Assembly: GCA_022113835.1 (NCBI GenBank)
Contig: JAILWY010000018.1
Coordinates: 20,111,501 to 20,175,500, forward strand
Source of the DNA: Atopsyche davidsoni
Taxonomy: Eukaryota > Arthropoda > Insecta > Trichoptera > Hydrobiosidae
Length of the DNA: 64,000 nucleotides
Reading direction: 5' to 3'
The notes below the pieces were generated by a model, which was not told the origin of the DNA, did not search any database, and worked only from the letters and a program-made list of their open reading frames with translations. A program made the translations under genes and the position numbers. Positions 36,576 to 49,319 of this stretch are shown piece by piece (position 1 is the stretch's first letter; each line of letters starts with the position of its first letter).

Positions 36576-37473
36576 TGAGAGTTTCTTTAATCATTTTTCA
36601 ATATTTGAAAGAATGTGTTAAAACTGAAGACATCAATTATTCATTTATTCGATCAATCGATTATTCAGTTGTTCGATTGGGCACATCATTATTACTTGCA
36701 GTAACAAAAAAGCCGTCTGTGGGAGAACCGCTCGCGACTCCGGCTCGTGAGTCACGCGCCGCCGCCCTCGCCCGGAACCACCTGTGACCACCATCCGCGG
36801 AACGGAGCACTGCCACACAAGCACCAATGTCTGCGATGGAGAAAATAAACACTTTCAAGATTCGTTTATTGGATAGATGAGATATGTTAAGATATGTTTA
36901 GTTCTATCCACTGATCCCGCGCGCAGGTTATGGGGCTTACAATGGTGTTTTTTAGGTGGTAGCGTACATGAGTTTTTTTTAGTTTAAACCCTTTTAAATT
37001 CTAGAGTATATGCCGCAGCGATGTGAAGACAAGCAGCTATGCGCGTAAGTCATAGTCATCCTTAGATAGAATAATAATTCATGAAACGAATATGATTAAA
37101 CAGATGTTTACGAATCTACTACACGTCTTTGATATGAATTTCATGCAGTTCACACAGGTTTTTAAAGAGATAGATTAATAGATTTCTCTAGTGAAAAAAT
37201 AGTGTTAAATATGTGTAAAAAAAACCTTTGGAAAATCACTTAAAATATTTTAAATTTTCAAGGGATTGAAAAGCATTTAAATGTTTAAAAAAAAATTCAA
37301 AATTCTTTTATTTTTCATCAAGTTTATTACAATAGATCTTATAGCTTATGTTTTGGTGGAGTGTTTGGCTATCCCCGTCCTGCGCGCAGGTTTCGGGGCT
37401 TTCAATGTGTGACTTAGGTGCTAGCGTACATGATTTACTGTGGTTGTGATATTGTGCTAGGCAGGGGAAATGA

Positions 37474-37960
37474 GTGGGGAAAACCCTTTATTCGCATGTG
37501 TTGAATGTTTGTAGTGGTCTCTGCTTTATAGGGGGGCTCCGGCCGCGCGCGAGGAGGCTCGGGGGCCGGTGCAGCGCGGCGCCCCCGGGCCGGGGCTCGG
37601 GCCGGTCTCGGGCAGGTCTCGGGCAGGTCTCGGGCAGGTCTCGGGCTGGTCTCGGGCTGGTCTCGGGCTGGTCTCGTGGCTGGCTCGGGCCTGGCTCGGC
37701 CGGCTCAGTTCGGCTCGGATGTGTCGCGCGGCAGTCGTGTCCCGCACCTGGCAGTCTCGCCTTCCTGAGTCGTAATCGCTCGCGTTGTGCCGCGGCCGCA
37801 GTAGACAAAGAAGATTGGACTTTCGAAAGTTAAATCGTGCACGGCGACAATACCCCAAGAAAGTGCAGTTTTTTACCCTCCCAAAAACCGGAATTACAAT
37901 TCACTACCCAGCCCGACCTGCTGATTGCATTTTGTGATTGAACTCCGGCTTCCTGGTTTG
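37474..37960 (+). promoter_or_regulatory. CpG-rich block with strong splice donor; candidate remote 5' UTR exon
   Basis: About 300 bases of very GC- and CpG-rich sequence (from 37540), including an 11-bp tandem repeat, followed by a moderately GC segment ending TCCTGGTTTG/GTAAGG at 37960. The frames across it end before the donor, so a coding role is not supported. A promoter plus non-coding first exon is the simplest reading. The next plus-strand coding exon with a good acceptor is at 60071. Confidence 0.4.
37603..37690. repeat. 11-bp CpG-rich minisatellite
   Basis: About eight tandem units of GGTCTCGGGCA / GGTCTCGGGCT, grading into GGCTCGGGCCT. The 11-base unit shifts frame every copy, which argues against coding. 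Confidence 0.85.
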
Positions 37961-37999
37961 GTAAGGATTACGCATTTTAATCAGCCCGGGCTGTCATAT

Positions 38000-40900
38000 C
38001 CGCTAGACAGTAAAACCTTTCAATGAGATGAATTACATTGCAAGTAACAATGAGATTCGCACTAGACTCCCTTCGTGTTGTCTGGTGCAATACGTCCAGG
38101 CTGCTCTCGATGGAGCGGTGTTCAGTTCAGTTTCTGGATCGCTCGGGCAGAGAACGAATGCGTTTGTGGGATCAAGCGGGGGCCGAGCGACCCGACCGGA
38201 TCGCGCTACTCTGTCTAGTTTGTTTTTATGCAACTCTAACTGTAAAAGGAACCACAGTAGGTTATTCAGCCGGCGGAGACTATGGAAAAACCGAAACCGG
38301 TCAAAGCCAGAAAACCTCTATCCCATTATTAATATTATCTGTGCCTTTTCCTTCTACATTGGCGCAGACGCAAACTATTAGCCTTCAAGACGAGCTGCAT
38401 TCTCTCATTAATCGGAGTTACGCAGCAGTAAACATACTGGATATTGGATTCTCCCTTTGTTGAAAGAAAAAAAAATACATTACACGCAATCATAATTTGA
38501 TATTTATTACATACTAGTAATAATTTTTTTATGAAGATTTTTAACATCCTACTTGAGTAATTTTAATTTAAAGTTCAAACGTCATCGATAATATAATTGC
38601 AAAATAAATAGAAAACGCCAATACATCATTACAAGATAGGGATTATAAATATATTCGTTTACTTTATGAAGAATTGTCATTGTGAAAAACAATTGTTTTA
38701 TGCACTTGTCATACTACACACTCAAATAACAAATATGAATAGCTAATTGGCTAGGAGATAACGAACATTGTTGTTAAGGACTTCTTCAGATAATATGAGT
38801 TTCATCATCATTCTTCACAAAATGAATTCTACTATTGTTTTTACATGTTTTATCGGTTCATTTTGCCATCTCATGATGACAAGAGACTCCACGTCAAACC
38901 AACCGTGAATAAATATTCTAGAGTGATTCCCTCCTAAATATTTTAAACGACAAGTCTTTACAAAGTCGTTACGATTTTTATATAACAAATACCACTGATT
39001 ACTAGATATATTCAGTGCATAAACTGCATGCGTATATTTCTTTCCACCGATGACTTCAGGATGTTCCGAGGAGTTTTAATCGGGCTTGCCCTGCCGCCAA
39101 AACCATAACACGCTACTGCATAAATATAATGAATATTGTTAGTCAGTTTTAAAGGTGTTCATGTTGGTTTATTTATTGCCTGCCAAGTGAGTTGTCATTA
39201 ATGCAGTAGGAGTTAAGGTCGATGGAAACAATCGCGAACTAAGAGTCACGTGTCCATGGAGGCAGTCAGTTGCCCTCGTCTCTGCGCCGCGCCGCTGGAG
39301 GCAGCCAAGATCCCGTTAAATGGATGAAGAGTTACCTCACCTCGCACACTTCTCTTACACGCATTCTTCAAGGCCCTGGACTCGACTCTCTTGCCTCTAA
39401 AGCCGCTGCTTGAAAAGTGCACAAAAGTCACAAAGCAACACCGATATTCGGTGACTCTGACATACAAGCAGTAAAGCATTCATTCGTCCCTGGATGCAAT
39501 TCTTGGCAGAAAAGCTAGCAAAGTAGTAAACACCGAGAATTATCAAAACGGTCTGAATTTACTGTAGGCGGTCACCATTGTAATTAATCGCATTGGTTAT
39601 ACGTGAAAATAAAATAAAAAGACTGATCGCGAGTTGATACAAAAAAATCTACAGTAATACTCTCCGCATACCTGTACTTATGAAATCGGTATAAAAAATC
39701 GATAAAGTATGAAAACAATTATAAAATTATGAAATAGTCCACAGTAAGAAAAATACAATTCATACAAAGTTTCCCAGTAATATTTGTGTATTACATTTAG
39801 GCCGAAAAGTGCATGAGCAAAAATAATTTAAACATTTGGCTTTAGCTACACTTACGCCTACAGCAAAAAAGCTTAAAATTATCTGATTGAAAATATTCTG
39901 ACATTAAAAAATGCTGTAATGTTGAGATGAATATGCCCAATTATTTTTATTTTTATTATAAATTTTAAAAATATTTTTTTGTTGTTTTAATATTGAGTGC
40001 TAAGCCAAAATAACAGTCAATAACAAAGATTCAGTGAAGTGTGCGATTTTGACGGTTTTAAGTCCACCGAAAGCCTCGACCGCCTTAGAAGATTTATTTA
40101 TCCGATACGACAACTTATTGCATTAGATTGGAATTTATTACAAACATGTTTGTGTAAAGTTTGGCTCGCAGGCCCATGCAGCCTGCGTTCCAACGAATAT
40201 TGGGGACAGGGGACTATTGTCGCCGTCGACAGTTAGACAAATTCATGTAAATCCAACCAACGGTTTGCATTCATATTGGGACTTAAACTTACACTTCATA
40301 CACGTTTCTGTACTTTAAAACCTGCTGTGCAGTCTCGTCTACTAAAACACTAACCGTGTTATGCAGCCATTTGCTAAACCGGGTCTAAAAAACCATGGCT
40401 CTGTGACGTCATGGTCACTTTTATAATACATGCTTTTATAACTTTAATCAAACCTAAAACAAAAAAACAAAAAGGGGGCATTATCAGTATTTATATGTTG
40501 CAGTTCTTTAGGCGTAATGGTTGTAAAATTATTAAATAATTAATTACTTTGACTTATTTTATTGTTTCGTGTAGCACGTAGTACTCGGGGACCCAATCCA
40601 CTATTTTATCCTTAGAAAACCACGAACACTGAGCATGAGTGAAATAGTCAACAACTCCCTCTGAGGAGAGGCACTTGATGAAGAAAATGTATAGCATCAT
40701 TTGTTCTGTAAGAATGCTGTTAATTATTAAAAAAATAAGTTTTTATACATTTGGAGCAAGCCCCAATTATTTTTCCAGCTCCAGTATATCATTGTACAAA
40801 TAAAAACCAATATTCAACAATGATCTACAAATTTTCTGATACTCTGGGAAATATCATATATCTCGTTCCGCCTTCTGCTTTAGACGTCGTTGTCTTTGAG

Positions 40901-43900
40901 GATTTTCTTCCTACGGTAATGGAGGCTTTTCCATTCTGGCTGGTCAGCATTGACAAGGCTTAGGACGCATCTTTTTAGATGTTTTCCATTCGTGTTGCCG
41001 GTCTTTGTGTCGAATCATCCGAGACCCGATCGGGGGCTTGGGCAAGGCGTCACGCTCTGCAGGCGGTTTGGAAACCTTAGACCTCTCTCTCGGCGGAATG
41101 GTAGAAAATGCACATCGCAAGCATCCATTCTCCAGGCCGCTTGCAAGGTGCGCCTCTTGACTAGACGTCGGAAGTAAAATGCAATTCCAGTGTTAAATCA
41201 GCCACGAAATAATATATTTTGCAACTTCAAATTTATATAAAGCTTTTCGTTTGGTTTGTGGTGCAATATTTTAATTAAATTACTAACAAGATTGCCGTGT
41301 TACTCGAAGTGGATTTTTTTTTTTTGGAGTGAAAGCTTTTTCTTGAAATATTTTCTAATGAACTTTCTTGTACACGAGCACCCATATCATGCCAAAAAGT
41401 CTTGCTTACTTGCTTAGCAGTTTTGTTTCAGTATTGTATTACTTAGATTGTGGCAATAAAGACTCATGCAAGAACTACTCCTCTTCTAACAGCGAACTGA
41501 CACATTCTAGGCAGTCGATGTGGATTGTTTATAAAAAGCATGCCTGCAAGAAATACAGAGATTTAGGTGTGAAATAACTAACGCGTTTGGGGTCTTATAA
41601 AGGTACAGTAGTTTCTTTCGAGTGAGAAGTACTAATTGGATACAGAACTAGGGTACAGAAGTTTTTATAGTATCATTAGGGTATGAAAAAATTGTCTGTT
41701 AATTAAATCATCCCCGAAGCAAATGACAACGTATACTTTCACAGGTGGAGGGAGAGAACTTACTTTTTTTTACTGTTCAATAAACCCGAACGTGCATTTC
41801 GGTGAGAAACTAGAAAGAGAGACCGTTGTATTGTGTATCTGATAGTGTGGCCTGCGTAGATGATAGATCATGCACCTTCTAGATTGTGAATCATACAGAT
41901 CAATCACAGCGACCATGCCCGGAGCGCGTGTCGCCCTGGACAGCGTGAGTCACCTCTCGGAGAATATGATTTCATTTTTCACGAATCATGACAGCGGTAA
42001 ACTCCACGATGCGGATACAGACACTATTTGTTTGTTGTCAATTACTATATTAAACGCACTAAAAATTATTTGTGCAATATTTAGTTTTAGGTTATATTCT
42101 TTGAAGTGTTTTTCGAAACACAGAAGCGATTCGTACCACCCCTCCTCAGCGGGAAGTCATAATCTTTTATACCACCGGGTTTCTATAACAATACAGCATT
42201 TTATGCTTGCATCTTTAGGAATCGAACCACTAAAGATAATCCAAGTGCCGGGACGCTTTAAATTACAACGCAGCACAAAAACCTACGAACACATGAAACT
42301 GTTTATTTATTTAATTCGTTCGGTTTCTTCCGTGTCGTCATAAGTTTATGAAGCATAAAAAGCTTGCATATATTTTTATCAAGACGCGACTGGCAAAAAA
42401 ATGTGCTGGAGTGTTTTTTTTTCTGCCGCCATTCTGCTCGTTAGGTTCGGCGGCCATCGGCGAGCTCGCAGACTCGCGAAAACCGCAAGTCTTTTCCTCG
42501 GGGGACTGGCCGCTCCGAGCCAGCGAGCCGGCGATCGTATCCTTGAATCCAAATACTCCAAGAACAACAGCCATTTAACGATAATGCCTACTTCCGCATT
42601 TAAAATGTATCACACCATCGCACCTGCGTCGCGAAGTGGCGAAACGCTCCGCGTACGCAGGAACCGCAATAACTTCTGTGGTTGGCACAGTTGCTTTTTT
42701 ATCTTTGCTCAACGAGTGCAAGACAGTCTGAGAACGAGTTGTGTATAGCGTTAATTTTCTAAAGTAGGAAGCCGAAAGGCAAGAGGCAGGTAGGCAAGCG
42801 GTTGGAAGCAATCAGAGCCAATTTGTGCCTTGCCAATACCGTATGCGGAACACGAAACTCAATGATCACTAGGCAAGCAAGCTAGCCCCTGAACCACGAG
42901 GCAGTTAGAAATGCATTGAAGTACTGCATGCCTTTACTACCTATCTGCATTACAATTAAAAAATAAAATAAAATAATAAATCAATTAAAAATCTCCAGTT
43001 TGTCAGCAGTATAAATACGGTTGATTATGTGTCATGTTAAAATTATGTTTTAATTTCATATGGACTACATTAACTTATTTTCGATTTAATTTTTACAGGT
43101 GTTTTCTGTAATTCGCTTCGGTGGCTTGTTATTGAATTTTAAATTTTAAGCGGGTTAGAGAAATTCATGTTTTCTTTCTGTCTTACAGTAAATTGAAAGT
43201 GAAATGGTATATTTTTCAACACAATGCACCTCGATGCGTATCTTCATATCAATGGGTAATTAATTATAAATAATTTATCGGAGATAAACTAAAATACAAT
43301 TACAATATATTCTTTCTTATTCTATTGAATGCTGATTTTTTAAAAATAAATAAAAAAATAGTGTTTGAAAAAAAACTTAGAAGAGATGATTCTTAGATAT
43401 ATTTTTATGATCGTGATTTCATAAACATCCAATCATCTTGTTTTTAATGGCAGTGACTTGCAAGACATGTCGATTGATCAAATTATACCTTAGTAAAATA
43501 AAATAGACAAATTAACACAAAAAATCAATTGAAAATATAAAAAATGTGGATTTTAATTCAATACGAGTATGAGCAATAAACGTAATAAAATCATTATATT
43601 ACTCGAATTGCATAGCAATAATATACGAGTAGATTTCGATGAAAATGAGTGAAGTTTTTTTTTAAATTTTATACTTTATTTTCAGTTTATAAAAAAAATA
43701 AATGTGTCTTGTATCCCTCATACCGCAACCGTATCGCATTACGATACAGATATGTGCAAGCGCCTTATAGGGTTAAGAAAAATTGTTTGTCATCAAAAGC
43801 ACACGTATTAGATATGAAGTTATAATTTATTTCAAAGACGCATTACGCTATGAACAATATACTTATATATTTGGTCGTATATAAAAATGCATGCTCACGA

Positions 43901-45050
43901 ATCAAAAAAAAAAAAAAAACGACTAAATAATTATCATTTGAATGGCTGAGCCTACACCATAATTAAATAGGTAGCCGATAAATATACAGAGCAGCTAACC
44001 AGTACGTACACGCAATTATAAACCCGTAAGCTATTCGATTACTCAATAATACAATAATAATATGGTAGATGAATAAAAGATGGTGGACCGATACACGACC
44101 TGCGTTTGTTGTGGGTTTTGCGCGACCATGAGACCGACTCTCCGACCTTATACTACTAGATTACTTCATAGCTATCAGTGGAGTGCGGTGCACACTAGCT
44201 CGAGTGAAGGGCATCATCGATAGCTCGACTATTTTAAATGATCGATCCATTAAATAATTGATAAAATAAAAAATAAATCATTTTTAAAAGCAACGAGCGA
44301 CTAATATTTCAGTTAAAAATAATCGCCGCTGCTAGTAAATATGTCGTTGATAATCGATTACCGAACGAGTAAGTCTCTAGTAAAATTTTAGTGCAATCAG
44401 TAGTAATGAGCATAGTAGTTTTAATTAAAATTTTAACAAATGATTTTCCCCATTATAATCTTTATACAATCAATGCGCATATCTTTGAGTACAAGTAAGT
44501 TCTAAATTTTTACTATTTGTCAAGCCAATCCCATTATACTCACTGTTGTTACTCTCGACTCACTCGTCTTACGAGCTATTTTCGCGCGAAAATTTCAGAC
44601 CTATCAAACTTAAAAGTGTTAAGCTTATCTAAAGTTCAGAGAATCATCCGATTGCGGATGGTAAAGACCTGTTGGGTAACGGCGAAAGGCGATGATTTTT
44701 TTGTGCGCAGTGTTTTCACCGGCGGTCATTAGTTTGGGTCGTCATGAAGAGGAAAATTTAAGTGAAGTTTCTTCAACTTCACTTCAAGTGTCTCATTTAA
44801 ACTGATTGCTTTGTCCTAAATAAAAATATACTCTTGTTATGGTTACAAACATGTTTTTTTCACCGAAATTCTGAATTGGCGATTAATGTGAACAATGATT
44901 ACAAAATATCGATTACGTAACACAGCAATTGAAAATTAACTATGAGTAGTAAATTTTTTTGATATGCAAACAGTTTTGACACATAAAAATAATAATAATG
45001 GCAAATCAGTATTTATAATAATAACAATCGATTACTCAACTCAATTATTG
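38000..45050. other. Gene-free, repeat-bearing DNA
   Basis: No convincing exon. GC-richer patches at 40960-41170, 41900-41960 and 42420-42680 carry frames of 70-160 codons with no family motif and biased reading on both strands. One retroposon copy (40582-40688) was recognised. If the 37.96 and 60.07 kb exons belong together, this is intron. Confidence 0.45.
40582..40688 (+). repeat. LINE-tail retroposon family, copy 4 (3' part)
   Basis: 3' third of the family only: CTCGGGGACCCAATCCACTA, then the CATGAGTGAAATAGTC segment and the terminal GAGGAGAGGCACTTGATGAA. Confidence 0.8.
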
Positions 45051-45061
45051 CCATTGCGGTT

Positions 45062-45218
45062 GTGCCTCTCCTCATAGGAGGTTGGTGACCATTTCCTCGA
45101 GCATATCCTTATTCTGGGCCAGTCTCACCAATTCGGCTGCACTTCCGATCCCCAGCCACTGGCGCAAATTCCGCATCCACGTGAACTTCCTTCTTCCATT
45201 GCTCCTTTTCCCTTCGGT
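45062..45218 (-). repeat. LINE 3' end (coding tail)
   Basis: The minus strand translates as GRRKFTWMRNLRQWLGIGSA, then ELVRLAQNKDMLEEMVTNLL and a stop, the usual last residues of insect non-LTR polyproteins of the endonuclease/RT type. The nucleotides CCTCCTATGAGGAGAGGCAC that follow match the tail of the roughly 330-bp retroposon family. Confidence 0.75.
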
Positions 45219-45490
45219 ACAGTTTAGAAAGGGATATCAGCAATTTTGGCTTCAGAGAGACATACCTGCTATTTATCCTGCATTATGGACTATCGCAAGA
45301 AGGTTTTTGATAGTTTTTCCATCTTCATTCCTCGTGGAAAGGAGTTTTAGTGCGGTTGCCATTTTTCTTACAAAAAAAAAGAAATAGATTGGAAATCACT
45401 GAGCGAGGAGATTAAAGTTAAATCTGACTTATTTGAAGGCAAATATTGATAATTTGCTATCAAAGCATCTGACCCATCCCTCCCATTAAA
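45219..45490 (+). pseudogene. hAT transposase C-terminal remnant (ZBED5-like)
   Basis: The translation gives YPALWTIARRFLIVFPSS, then FLVERSFSAV and, past a stop and frameshift, LNLTYLKANIDNLLSKHLTH and PSH. This matches the C-terminal dimerisation region of hAT transposases of the ZBED5/SCAND3 type (FPTSY-x-x-E-x-x-FS, DLRL, N-I-x-x-L, HPSH). The catalytic residues are upstream and missing. Confidence 0.75.
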
Positions 45491-45561
45491 AGCATTGATT
45501 TTATTAGTGAATATTTGCATTGCAAATATTTGCATTTTGTGTGTTATTATTTATAATGATA

Positions 45562-45610
45562 TACAGTAAAACCTCGATATGACGGACTTCTTTTTCAGAT
45601 ACTACGGACA
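45562..45610 (+). mobile_element. pogo/Tigger-type terminal repeat, solo
   Basis: TA followed by CAGTAAAACCTCGATATGAC and GGACTTC, which fits the terminal inverted repeat of pogo/Tigger elements inserted at TA. No partner end or transposase was found nearby. Confidence 0.45.
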
Positions 45611-45689
45611 AATAATTCGGTCAAATGTAAAAATTCAATATTAGCAAGGCAGGGGGTCTAAGAAAAACAGCAAAACTCAACAAGGGGTC

Positions 45690-45717
45690 GACGGGACAAA
45701 AAGTTTGGGGACCTCTG
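45690..45717 (+). mobile_element. hAT 3' terminal inverted repeat
   Basis: AAAAAGTTTGGGGACCTCTG, the reverse complement of the common hAT start CAGAGGTCCCCAAACTTTTT, located 200 bases after the hAT coding remnant. The following eight bases CTCTAGAG would be one copy of the target duplication; no matching upstream copy was found. Confidence 0.65.
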
Positions 45718-45719
45718 CT

Positions 45720-47260
45720 CTAGAGCATAGTGCTTTCCTCAATTTTATTCTATTAAATGATTTTTTCAGTATATTTGATTATGTTAAAATAATCGAATCG
45801 ATGGTCGAGGTGCAGAGAGCAGAGCTTGGGCGCCATCAAGGAGGCAGCCAGGCTCTCGTCACCTCACCCGGCGGCGCGGGGGCGGAACAACAATCAATCG
45901 TGAATATGATTGTCTATTGGTTAATGGCGTCTCTTGGTCTATCGGAAAGACGCGAATTTCGGTATCACGAAGTTGAAAATCCCATAAAAATTGATTTATC
46001 TCATTATAATGCTGCCATGCCTGATCCGGCTGCGAGCGCGGTCGCCCATTCTGAGATTGAGTCTTTGTATGGAGAACAGCAAAATCTCATGCAAATTGAT
46101 TTACGTTATTGTTCAGCAGTAAAAAAAATAAAGATTACATTTACGTTTCGCCCGAGAACAACAAAATTATAATCTTTTATTTTAAAAACTTGTTTATAAT
46201 GAATACTTTTTAATGTCTGCAAATACTGACTTTGCGGTATTACAGTACGAAATTCCAGTCAAACAATGCGTGCCACGATTGAGATTCGAGTTCATACATA
46301 AAAAGTTAACCATTCGTTGACCTAAGCGCTGAGCTGCGATGTTGCTATTTCTAACTGAGCATATTAAAACTGAGTGAGAGATGGTGGTTCTTACAATGAA
46401 AATCATTTTGTGTATATCGAAATTATTTTCTACGATCCAAATACTAAAGCAGCGCCTCATCTACGCTCCCTAACCTATTACATCAGAGGAAGTTAAAATG
46501 ATGTCTTCGTGGTAGTAGTTTAAGGCTTTGGAAACAATAATCTCGATACCAAGGGCCTCGGATAATATATTTTTAATGATAATTAATTGAAGCTATGAAT
46601 TCATACAGAGTACTCGAGTCTCGCACTCCTCCACGGCCACAGCCTCGTGATTGTTTCAGTTTAGCTCTTTCCTGGTTCAACACACGTGCTTCACAGACCG
46701 ATCGGATACACACAATCGAGTTATTCGGTTATTAGCAGTAATCGATCGAGTCGAAAATGTTTTACGATCTATATTCATTACCGCCGTTTCACTCTAACGT
46801 GCATGTAATAATGTGTCCGTTTCGCTCAAATGAATTACTCATTTGTTTTCTGCTTCACAGGCAATTTGTTTAGAATAAAAAAAATATGTATCATAACCAC
46901 TTTTTTTAAATTAATTATTCATATTTTATTATACAACCTTTTGTTCGTGTAAATAAATATTTAAAAATTGTTTCTTTTACATTATATAAAAATAATATCT
47001 TATATGTGGGTGAGTTAGATACATGCATTATTTTTTAAACACTGTATTGTATTATATTTTGAAATTTGATAGTTTTAGTGTATATTTAACTGTATATCAA
47101 GCATTACAATGTAAAATATATTTAGTTTTGTAATAAATATATAAAATTTACTAGAAGGTAGAAAAGTGGTCAATTTATCAATCTTTATAATAATAATAAT
47201 TAATTAAATGATCGTTGTTGCAAATCAAGGGATGAATGATGTATTGATATTCATATGATA
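45720..47260. other. Gene-free DNA
   Basis: A 155-codon plus-strand frame (45705-46172) has no recognisable motif and begins inside the hAT end, so I do not call it a gene. Nothing else is supported. Confidence 0.4.
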
Positions 47261-47273
47261 ACTAATAACAATA

Positions 47274-47405
47274 AGTTAAATATTGGCTTGTAAATCTACT
47301 CACGGTATCAATTCTCGAATATTACTCTAATTTTATCACACAAAAAAATTATAGTAATATTTGAGAATTGATACCGTGTGTAGATTTACTGGCCAATATT
47401 TAACT
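47274..47405. repeat. 132-bp long hairpin (palindromic MITE or small-RNA precursor)
   Basis: Arms 47274-47334 and 47345-47405 are 61 bases each with about five mismatches, separated by a 10-base loop. Weaker pairing extends a few bases outward on both sides. AT-rich, with no frame. A foldback MITE is the likeliest origin. Confidence 0.85.
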
Positions 47406-48063
47406 AATTGTGATTTTAATGTTAGTAAACTTAACATCAAATTTCTTCTACTACAACACAAGGAGCCGATTCCAAAGATTAACAATATAAATAAAACCGT
47501 TAGATGACTGGGTATCTGCATAAAATCATGGCAAATTTATTTTTAACGTATTCAAATGTCGCACTTTCAATCATTTATGCATGATCAGTTTAAATTTCTG
47601 TTTTCCTCGAATTTGTGACGCGAGAGATTCTGACTCATCAGTCTGCATGCGAGAGCCGCGGGGCATTACGGATTATTGTTCTTATTATTATTATAAGTTA
47701 TGACATTTGCCCGGAGTGTTTGTACACAGAATCTGATTTAGTTAGCGTCTGGTCGTGGCGGTACAAAAGCGGTTATCCTTGAGGCGAAGCCCACTGCAGG
47801 AAAGTCCGCAGCCGGTCTCATCACCGCCTCGGCTTTGTCCGACGTCGACAGTCTCGGCTTCGGAGCTGCCTGGAACCAACATAATCTACCATTAAATTGA
47901 CGTAATGCGAACAGGTTGCCCTCTGATACAAACCCATGGGTAAATGTATCATTTGTACTATTGTTGGCGATTAGTAATGGGAATTATGTGTGAAGTCGTG
48001 TTTTGTTACGATATTCTATAAAATCAGAATATACCTATGTATTTGATGATATTAATACTTCTC

Positions 48064-48366
48064 ATCTTCTTCATAGGATACCTCTCCTCAGAGGTTGGCG
48101 ACCATCTCACTGAGCATGAATGTATGCGTAGTTTTATATAGGAAAAAAAGTCTGCGTATTTCTGCCTAAAAGCATTATTATATTATCCTATCCTTATATA
48201 GCTCAGGCATTAAGATCTAATACTCCTTCTTGCTACGCCACGTACTTCTAGAGCACATCCCTCCACAATCATTCCAAGTCCACTACTGCATTACCGATCC
48301 TTTACTTAGGGTACAGAATGGCAGCCATGCACAAACAACAGAATGAGGAGAGCGGTGAGGATAATA
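48064..48366 (-). repeat. LINE-tail retroposon family, copy 5
   Basis: Reverse-oriented, near complete: CCTCTCCTCAGAGGTTGGCG at one end and GGCAGCCATGCACAAACAAC at the other. The central block with CTACACCGCAG is diverged. Confidence 0.8.
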
Positions 48367-48593
48367 AAGTATAATTTTCAATATATATTTATATTATTAT
48401 GAAATCAGTGAATTAAATATTAACTGTACTCCAATGCTGTGCATTACTCTTGATATTATTAGATTCCATCAACAGGGTTTCTCGTCGTTTCACGTATAGT
48501 ATGCCATGTGTATTCAAACATATTGGTCATACGGAATAATAGCAAATGGGCTAGGCTTTGTAAGGTTAACAAGCCAATAGCGTCCTCTTCTTC

Positions 48594-48720
48594 ATCTGGT
48601 GCCTTCCTTCAGAGGAGGTAGGTGACCATTTCACTTGTCTCTATCCTGGGTCAGCCTTATAAGTTCGGCTGAAGTCGCGGCTTCCAGCCCCTGTCGCAAA
48701 TTCCGCATCCAATTTCTTTT
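48594..48720 (-). repeat. LINE 3' end, second copy
   Basis: Reverse-oriented LINE tail (TCAGAGGAGGTAGGTGACCA, then CGCAAATTCCGCATCCA) homologous to 45062-45218. It faces the plus-strand LINE relic that starts about 40 bases later, making a back-to-back pair. Confidence 0.7.
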
Positions 48721-48759
48721 AATGTGTTTAGACAATTGAACATAAAAAAAAACAATGGT

Positions 48760-49310
48760 TGTCTGAAATGAGTTGATTGACAACTTTAATATCTACATCG
48801 ATAAGTGGAGAGAACTTGGATCCAAACCAATGTTTAATAATCTGAGATATAACCCTGAAATCTCGCTGGAGATTCACCAAATGTTATGTCGTCTCAGTTC
48901 TCCTTTATGGAGTCGAAGCTTGGACACTCAAGACAGCTACTTTGCAAAGAATTGAGGCGGCAGAAATATGGCTGTATAGGAGAATCCTCAAGATACCATG
49001 GGTTGACCGCGTCACAAATGAAAGAGTTTGCACAGAATGCGCAAAGAAAAGAAACACTTGACGTTGGTAAAGAAGCGAAAGGTCTCCTATTTTGGCTACA
49101 TTTTTCGCATCAATAAGTATGGCATCCTCCAGCTGATTGTCCTGAAGCTGAAGAAAAAGGGGCATTGGAAGAAGGAAGTTCACGTGGATGCGGAATTTGC
49201 GCCAGTGACTAGAGATCGAGAGTGGCTCAGGATAGGGATATGTTCGAGGAAATGGTCACCAACCTCCTATGAGGAGAGGCATCAGAAGATGAAGGCAGTT
49301 AATATATAAA
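48760..49310 (+). pseudogene. LINE reverse-transcriptase C-terminal relic
   Basis: Frames broken by shifts give VLLYGVEAWTLKTATLQRIE, AAEIWLYRRILKIPWVDRVT and NERV, then KKRKVSYFGYIFRINKYGIL and LQL. This is the standard C-terminal region after the RT palm and thumb in insect non-LTR elements (YG-x-E-x-W, RRIL-x-IPW-x-D-x-V-T-N, SYFGH-x-x-R). It ends with GAAATGGTCACCAACCTCCT followed by ATGAGGAGAGGCAT, the same tail as the dispersed retroposon family. Confidence 0.8.
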
Positions 49311-49319
49311 ATAAAGAAG

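Noticed and set aside
37474..37833. Overlapping frames of 106-119 codons on both strands
   Set aside because: They translate an 11-bp CpG minisatellite; Arg/Ser/Gly repeats appear in every frame.
42338..42811. Cluster of frames on both strands in a GC-richer patch
   Set aside because: Equal coding potential on opposite strands and no conserved motif; more likely regulatory or repeat-derived.
45705..46172. 155-codon plus-strand frame
   Set aside because: Starts within a hAT terminal repeat, has no recognisable domain and no splice or promoter context.
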